DNA of 18,249 nucleotides from an uncultured Peptoniphilus sp. GTDB lineage: Bacteria; Bacillota; Clostridia; Tissierellales; Peptoniphilaceae. The notes beneath the pieces were generated by a model. The model was not told where the DNA came from and searched no databases. It saw only the letters and a list, made by a program, of their open reading frames with translations. This document shows positions 14,327 to 18,249 of the stretch, piece by piece; positions within the stretch are counted from its first letter, which is position 1; every line of letters starts with the position of its first letter. The translations under genes were made by a program, and so were the position numbers. Where the stretch lies: contig CABTZF010000027.1 in the NCBI GenBank assembly GCA_902489255.1, positions 1 to 18,249 on the forward strand. The letters run 5' to 3'.

Positions 14327-15802
14327 TTAAGCATCCGATCTTGAAAAAGAATTTTTCATATTATTACTTGCTATCCAAAGAACTTTATCTAAAAATTCAC
14401 TTGTTTTTTCTCTAGTTAGATTTGCAAATTCTTCGTTAGATTTTTCAAAAAATTCTTCAACTTTTGAAGGCTTTTCTTCAATAAATTTTTTATCAGTTTT
14501 ATTAATATGTTCCATAGCCTTATTGGCCATTAAAATTTGATACCTTTCAACTGCACTTGAGGTTGCCATATAATTGCTATCACAAATAACTGCAATTATT
14601 CTATTTATCCAATAGAAAGAATCTGTTCCGGCTTTAAGCTCTCCACTAGAAAAATATTTTGGTATTGAATTTACATTAACATACAGCGGCACCAAAGCAT
14701 TAAAGACATTTGAGGAATAAGAAAACCATTCAATAGCTTTTAGTTCATCAGGCATATAAGGTCTAATTTGAACTAATCCCAATACATTTGTCCTATTTAT
14801 TCCAATAGGTCTATATTTATTGGAAATTTTTTCCTTAGCTTTAATATATGGATCATAAGGTGTTTCTTGATAATGATTTGATAGGGCCCATTTTATATCA
14901 TTTATAGTTATCTTTTTTTCAGGAACCATAGTATAGGGCAAATTATTAGATTCGGGTCCAAGTTTTTCATGATCTCTCATAAAAGTAGGATTAAATCTTT
15001 TTAGTAAGATCCAAGCTCTTGGAGTATTATAAGTATGATCTGAATCTTCACAAGACCCAAAAGCATCCCTTGGATTAAATTTTTCATTAGTATTAAGTCT
15101 AAGATCCAATTTATAATCTTTTACCAAATCTCTTAAAGTTTTTGAACACATAAAATTTTTGCCCTTGCCATAAGCATCATCAAAATCAAAATAATCAATA
15201 CCCAGTTGGTTAGGCATAACCACATAAGAATCATCATCCACGCGTCTGCTCATCCAATTATGACCGCCTATAGTTTCAAACCACCAAATTTCATTTTCAT
15301 CTTGGAAAGCAATTCCATTCATTTCATATGTCCCATATTTCTCTAACAAGCTGCCGAGCCTTTCAACACCTTCTCTTGCAGAACTAATATATGGGAGAAC
15401 CACAGAAACAAAATCTTCTTCTCCAAGACCTCCAATAATTTCTTCCTCTTTATCACTCTTTTTTTGATATACAACCAAGGGATCAGCACCTAAAACTCTC
15501 TCATTTGATGTAATAGTTTCTGTTGCAGTCATAGAAACATTTTTTTCATTGACACCAAAAGCTCCCCAAACCCCTTCTTTATCATCTGCATTTGGACAAT
15601 AAGTATATCTAAAAGGCTTGTCAGGAAGGTCAAATTCTACATGAGATAATACTGATTTATATTTTTTAGGTTGATTTTTAGGATTCATTACCAGAATTCT
15701 TTTAGGACTGTATTGTCCGGATGGTGAATCCTCGTTTCTGGCAACAAGAGTTGAGCCGTCATAAGAAGCATTCTTACCTACTAAAATAGTTGTACACGCC
15801 AT
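14327..15802 (-). CDS. pepD: C69-family dipeptidase
   Basis: Cytoplasmic N-terminal-nucleophile dipeptidase of broad specificity, related to Lactobacillus PepD and choloylglycine hydrolase. The sequence starts MACTTILVGKNASYDGSTLVA: Cys3 is the predicted nucleophile, exposed after removal of the first two residues. The ARNEDS motif (21-26) follows, as in the family. There is no signal peptide and the length of 491 is normal. WWFETIGGHNW (173-183) and WISYSSN-like FSYSSN segments fit the fold. AAGGAGG precedes the ATG. It probably feeds amino acids from imported peptides to an asaccharolytic metabolism, which would suit arginase in the same window; that link is inference. No terminator separates it from the small-ORF promoter. 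Confidence 0.92.
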   Translation of the reverse strand: MACTTILVGKNASYDGSTLVARNEDSPSGQYSPKRILVMNPKNQPKKYKSVLSHVEFDLPDKPFRYTYCPNADDKEGVWGAFGVNEKNVSMTATETITSNERVLGADPLVVYQKKSDKEEEIIGGLGEEDFVSVVLPYISSAREGVERLGSLLEKYGTYEMNGIAFQDENEIWWFETIGGHNWMSRRVDDDSYVVMPNQLGIDYFDFDDAYGKGKNFMCSKTLRDLVKDYKLDLRLNTNEKFNPRDAFGSCEDSDHTYNTPRAWILLKRFNPTFMRDHEKLGPESNNLPYTMVPEKKITINDIKWALSNHYQETPYDPYIKAKEKISNKYRPIGINRTNVLGLVQIRPYMPDELKAIEWFSYSSNVFNALVPLYVNVNSIPKYFSSGELKAGTDSFYWINRIIAVICDSNYMATSSAVERYQILMANKAMEHINKTDKKFIEEKPSKVEEFFEKSNEEFANLTREKTSEFLDKVLWIASNNMKNSFSRSDA

Positions 15803-15837
15803 AATTTCCTCCTTACATTATTTAATAAATTATTTAC

Positions 15838-15853
15838 GCTATTATACTATAGC
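15838..15853 (-). promoter_or_regulatory. Probable -10 of the dipeptidase gene within an inverted repeat
   Basis: On the minus strand TATAAT (15841-15846) lies about 40 bases before the dipeptidase ATG and inside a short dyad, GCTAT-N6-ATAGC (15838-15853). The -35 is not convincing. A dyad on a -10 box can be a repressor site, but 5-bp arms are easily met by chance in such AT-rich DNA. Confidence 0.35.
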
Positions 15854-15993
15854 ATATAATTTTTAAAAATTAAAAAACCGCCCCATTAAAGTTTAAAATA
15901 AATATATACAATAATTAAATAAAATCATGTATGCCTATATAAGTTTTTTAGTAATTGAACTTATTCCTATAAAAATAATTAACAAAAATAAAA

Positions 15994-17226
15994 TTACTCA
16001 TCCCTGAAATAATTTTTATAGTGCTTTATAGATCCGTATTTTCTTTTTAAATAAGTAATTTCTCTACTGATTGAAAAGTCATTTTTGTTGTTAATAGTAA
16101 ATTCATAGCCATTTTTCAAAAGTTCATCTTCTATAGCATGATATTTTTTGTCAGTATATTTTTTTAAAAGTTTAGGATGAGCATTTAGCCAAATTTTTGA
16201 AGTTTCCCTGTGATAATAAACATCTTCTTCAAATCCCAAATCTAAAAGATCACGAATATAAAAATCCAAAACATTAACTCCGCCAACTGCCATGAAATAG
16301 TGACTTTGTGGCAGTCTTAAATTCATTTCAAAAGCCTTAAATGTTTTATCCCTATAATCATATTTAAGATCAATATTTGAAAAACCTGTATATTTTATTT
16401 TTTCCAATTTTTCCCTATAAAAATCAAAGACATCAGGCATATACTTTGTATAAATTGCATCATTATTTCCAATCCTCAGCGGAAGGGGATCTGATAAGAG
16501 AATTTGCCCGTAAACCATCATTCTAACTTTTGCATTTTTATCACAATAGGCATTTAAAGAAGCTTGATTTGCAGCATCTCCCGGTATATATTCTTGAACA
16601 AGCATAGTTCCGTCATACTTATTATCATAAATTGTTTTAACAATTTTCTTAAGTTCTTCAAGGCTAAGAACTGTATATACCTTATATTTATTGGGAAAGG
16701 ATAATTTTACATAAGATATTGAATCATTCGGTTTGAGTATTAGGGGAAATTTTAACTCAAGACCTTCTAAATCTTTTAAAGAATCAATGATAGAATATTT
16801 AGGAAAAGGAATACTCAATTCCTCACATGTTTTGTAAAAATCAATTTTGTTTTCTAACCGTTCATTTAATTGCCTTGAAGGTATATTAAACTTATAATAT
16901 TCTTTAATTTCATCTTTATTTCTACTGAGTATTTGAGAATATTCATCCCCACAAGGTATAGTTATCAAAGTATTATCCTTATGGGCTTTAGCAAAGTCTT
17001 TCATTGCTTTTACAAAAACTTCATCTTTTGCAAAATTATTAATTACAAACCTTTCCAAGATTTTTGAATTATCAGTAGCAGGTAAGGTTTTTTGACAAAA
17101 TACCGTTGATTTTAATCCATAGTTATCATTTAATATACGGGCTACTCCATAGGCATTTTCATCTGAACCTAGTATTACAAATTTAATATTAAACTTATTT
17201 ATAATATCTTTTGAAATATTTTTCAT
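15994..17226 (-). CDS. ATP-grasp ligase, D-aspartate ligase-like (peptidoglycan cross-bridge)
   Basis: An ATP-grasp carboxylate-amine ligase of 410 residues. The start FVILGSDENAYGVARIL (16-32), the IPCGDEY segment (90-96), and the pattern through VRMMVYGQILLSDPLP (234-249) resemble the Enterococcus D-aspartate ligase that charges the stem-peptide lysine. ATP-grasp residues are visible: K165 (LILKPNDS), Q211/E212 before YIPGD, and the metal ligands D286, E300 and N302 in FEMNLR. There is no signal peptide, in keeping with action on cytoplasmic precursors. It probably adds D-Asp or another D-acid such as D-Glu to Lys or Orn; the substrate cannot be read from sequence. AAGGAG precedes the ATG. 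No racemase is adjacent. It is followed after 191 bases by the dipeptidase. Confidence 0.72.
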   Translation of the reverse strand: MKNISKDIINKFNIKFVILGSDENAYGVARILNDNYGLKSTVFCQKTLPATDNSKILERFVINNFAKDEVFVKAMKDFAKAHKDNTLITIPCGDEYSQILSRNKDEIKEYYKFNIPSRQLNERLENKIDFYKTCEELSIPFPKYSIIDSLKDLEGLELKFPLILKPNDSISYVKLSFPNKYKVYTVLSLEELKKIVKTIYDNKYDGTMLVQEYIPGDAANQASLNAYCDKNAKVRMMVYGQILLSDPLPLRIGNNDAIYTKYMPDVFDFYREKLEKIKYTGFSNIDLKYDYRDKTFKAFEMNLRLPQSHYFMAVGGVNVLDFYIRDLLDLGFEEDVYYHRETSKIWLNAHPKLLKKYTDKKYHAIEDELLKNGYEFTINNKNDFSISREITYLKRKYGSIKHYKNYFRDE

Positions 17227-17930
17227 TCATACTCCTTATAATAATAAATTTTAATTTCGTAACTATTATAATATAAATATATAATTTTATCTTTATTTTT
17301 ACAATAACATCGTTTAATTAGAAATTAATCTGTACTCATTTCCTCAATTCTCTAAATTTTAATTCTCCCTTTCTGCTAAAGAAGAAATTAAAGAAAATTT
17401 TAATATTAATAAAATCCGGTAATTCTTATAAGTGATAACTGCAAATAATAAGGTACTTGAATTAAACTAAGTTCATGTAAGAATAATTCAATTGGAGTTT
17501 AATAAGTTAGAGTTTTCCAAGTCTTTTACTAAGCTCCATTAAATTTTTATTAAGATTATTATTTTATATTTTTGTCAGGTATGTCTTTTTTGGTAATATT
17601 TTCTAAACAGTTCATTAGAATTTTATTGTTTTCTCTTAACAAAAGCAGATTCATATCCTTTGCTTTTTCATCTTAATGTTACTGATGTATTAGGTTTCTA
17701 ATATAGAAAATCATTTTTTTATTTAAAATTTTTAGTCTTTTTCAAAAAAATACCTATATTAAATCTTTCTATTTTTTTAGATTTATTTTTTTTGTTTCAT
17801 ATGTCAAAATCTATTATCCGGTAATATCTCTATTTTTTTACATACTTATTTTTGTTATTATTACATTTTATGCCACGTTAGTATGAGTATTATTTTTTAT
17901 TTATGTCACGAATATTTTATATTCTATATA
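17227..17930. other. Long non-coding gap between metG and the ATP-grasp gene
   Basis: About 700 very AT-rich bases without a supported gene. Two things stand out. An imperfect inverted repeat pairs 17493-17505 with 17526-17538 (12 of 13 positions on the minus strand counting one wobble, 20-base loop). A short open stretch on the minus strand (17559-17654, 31 codons) has coding-like composition (reads MNLLLLRENNKILMNCLENI) but no properly spaced ribosome site and stops just upstream. It may be a gene remnant. A TATAAT at 17265-17270 could serve the ATP-grasp gene, but it lacks a -35. Confidence 0.45.
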
Positions 17931-17972
17931 TAATAAAAATATCTGTTAGAAATTACTTTTCCAACAGATATT
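17931..17972 (-). terminator. Terminator of metG
   Basis: A 15-bp stem (17938-17952 with 17958-17972, 5-base loop). The single non-Watson-Crick pair is a G-U wobble only when read on the minus strand. It is followed there by TTTTATTA. It lies 29 bases beyond the metG stop and points the right way. Confidence 0.85.
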
Positions 17973-18000
17973 ATAAAATTTATTTAAAACATATTCTATT

Positions 18001-18249
18001 TTAATATATTTTTGCTCCAGCAGGTATTTTATCATCTAACATTATTAGATTTAATAATTCTTTTCCTTCATATTCACAAATTGCAGACAATAGCATTCCT
18101 TCTGATTGTTCGCCCATCATCTTACGTGGAGGAAGATTACAAATCGCAAGTAGTGTCTTTCCAATTAAGCTCTCTGCGCTGTAATATTCCTTAATACCAG
18201 ATAAAATAACTCTTTCTTTTTCAGAACCATCATCTAATGTAAATTTCAA
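18001..18249 (-). CDS. metG: Methionyl-tRNA synthetase, C-terminal tRNA-binding domain (partial)
   Basis: Only the last 82 codons are in the window; the open frame runs off the right edge. The first codon seen is TTG, read here as an internal Leu rather than a start. The piece is the OB-fold tRNA-binding domain that makes MetRS a dimer in many bacteria: VILSGIKEYYSAESLIGKTL, then NLPPRKMMGEQSEGMLLSA, ending KIPAGAKIY. These match the family blocks IVSGIAxYY, NLKPxKLxGxxSxGMLLA and IPxGSKI. A stand-alone YtpR/CsaA-type tRNA-binding protein is the alternative, but the ending favours MetRS. A strong terminator follows. Confidence 0.82.
   Translation of the reverse strand: MKFTLDDGSEKERVILSGIKEYYSAESLIGKTLLAICNLPPRKMMGEQSEGMLLSAICEYEGKELLNLIMLDDKIPAGAKIY

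Noticed and set aside
15858..15871. 14-base perfect palindrome AATTTTTAAAAATT
   Set aside because: A/T only, expected by chance in such AT-rich intergenic DNA.
1..18249. CRISPR arrays, prophage, toxin-antitoxin or restriction systems
   Set aside because: No spaced direct repeats and no recognisable defence or phage genes; apart from the IS30 remnant the window looks like stable chromosome.

Overview
The window is AT-rich, and every gene I can support lies on the minus strand, so transcription runs from the right edge to the left. The gene set and protein style suggest a low-GC anaerobic Gram-positive. They include a long single-chain PurL, a clostridial-type BioB, an arginase, a C69 dipeptidase, a Gram-positive type IV pilin locus, and a D-Asp-ligase-like ATP-grasp enzyme. 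A Tissierellia / Peptoniphilaceae-like member of the Firmicutes is my best guess, inferred from general resemblance only.

Right to left (order of transcription): the 3' end of metG (18001-18249) is closed by a strong terminator. A 774-base gap with little coding content follows. Next come an ATP-grasp peptidoglycan-type ligase (15994-17226) and a cytoplasmic C69 dipeptidase (14327-15802). Between the dipeptidase and purL is a compact unit: an extended -10 promoter, a perfect Shine-Dalgarno, an unlisted 42-codon ORF, and a 12-bp terminator whose 5' arm contains the ORF's last codon and stop. purL (10361-14038) follows, with no other purine gene nearby.

From 10114 to 3955 lies a tightly packed block that may be one operon: type IV pilin, prepilin peptidase, a PilM/PilN-like membrane protein, an AIR-synthase-related ATPase, a secreted N-acetylmuramoyl-L-alanine amidase, RNase PH, the XTP/dITP house-cleaning pyrophosphatase, and tRNA-His. 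A long terminator ends it at 3866-3907. The block mixes pilus assembly, wall hydrolysis, and RNA/nucleotide quality control. The pilus assembly ATPase and the platform protein are not in the window.

Left of tRNA-His, a decayed IS30-family transposase (3399-3794, four in-frame stops) fills what looks like an empty gap. Then come trmB, with a near-consensus promoter and a leader hairpin, and bioB, with a promoter overlapped by a candidate BirA operator and followed by a good terminator. Arginase (rocF) is last. At the extreme left edge are two tandem near-consensus promoters, with three helically phased A-tracts upstream of the proximal one, firing out of the window. This is the architecture of a very highly expressed, possibly rRNA, operon.

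Most of the window is housekeeping. The points most worth a second look are the 42-codon ORF/terminator arrangement before purL, the outward strong promoter pair, the pilin locus with its fused PilM/PilN-like protein, and the IS30 remnant. Three start sites were revised or decided from ribosome binding sites: bioB, the PilM/N-like gene, and the TTG start of the AIR-synthase-like gene.
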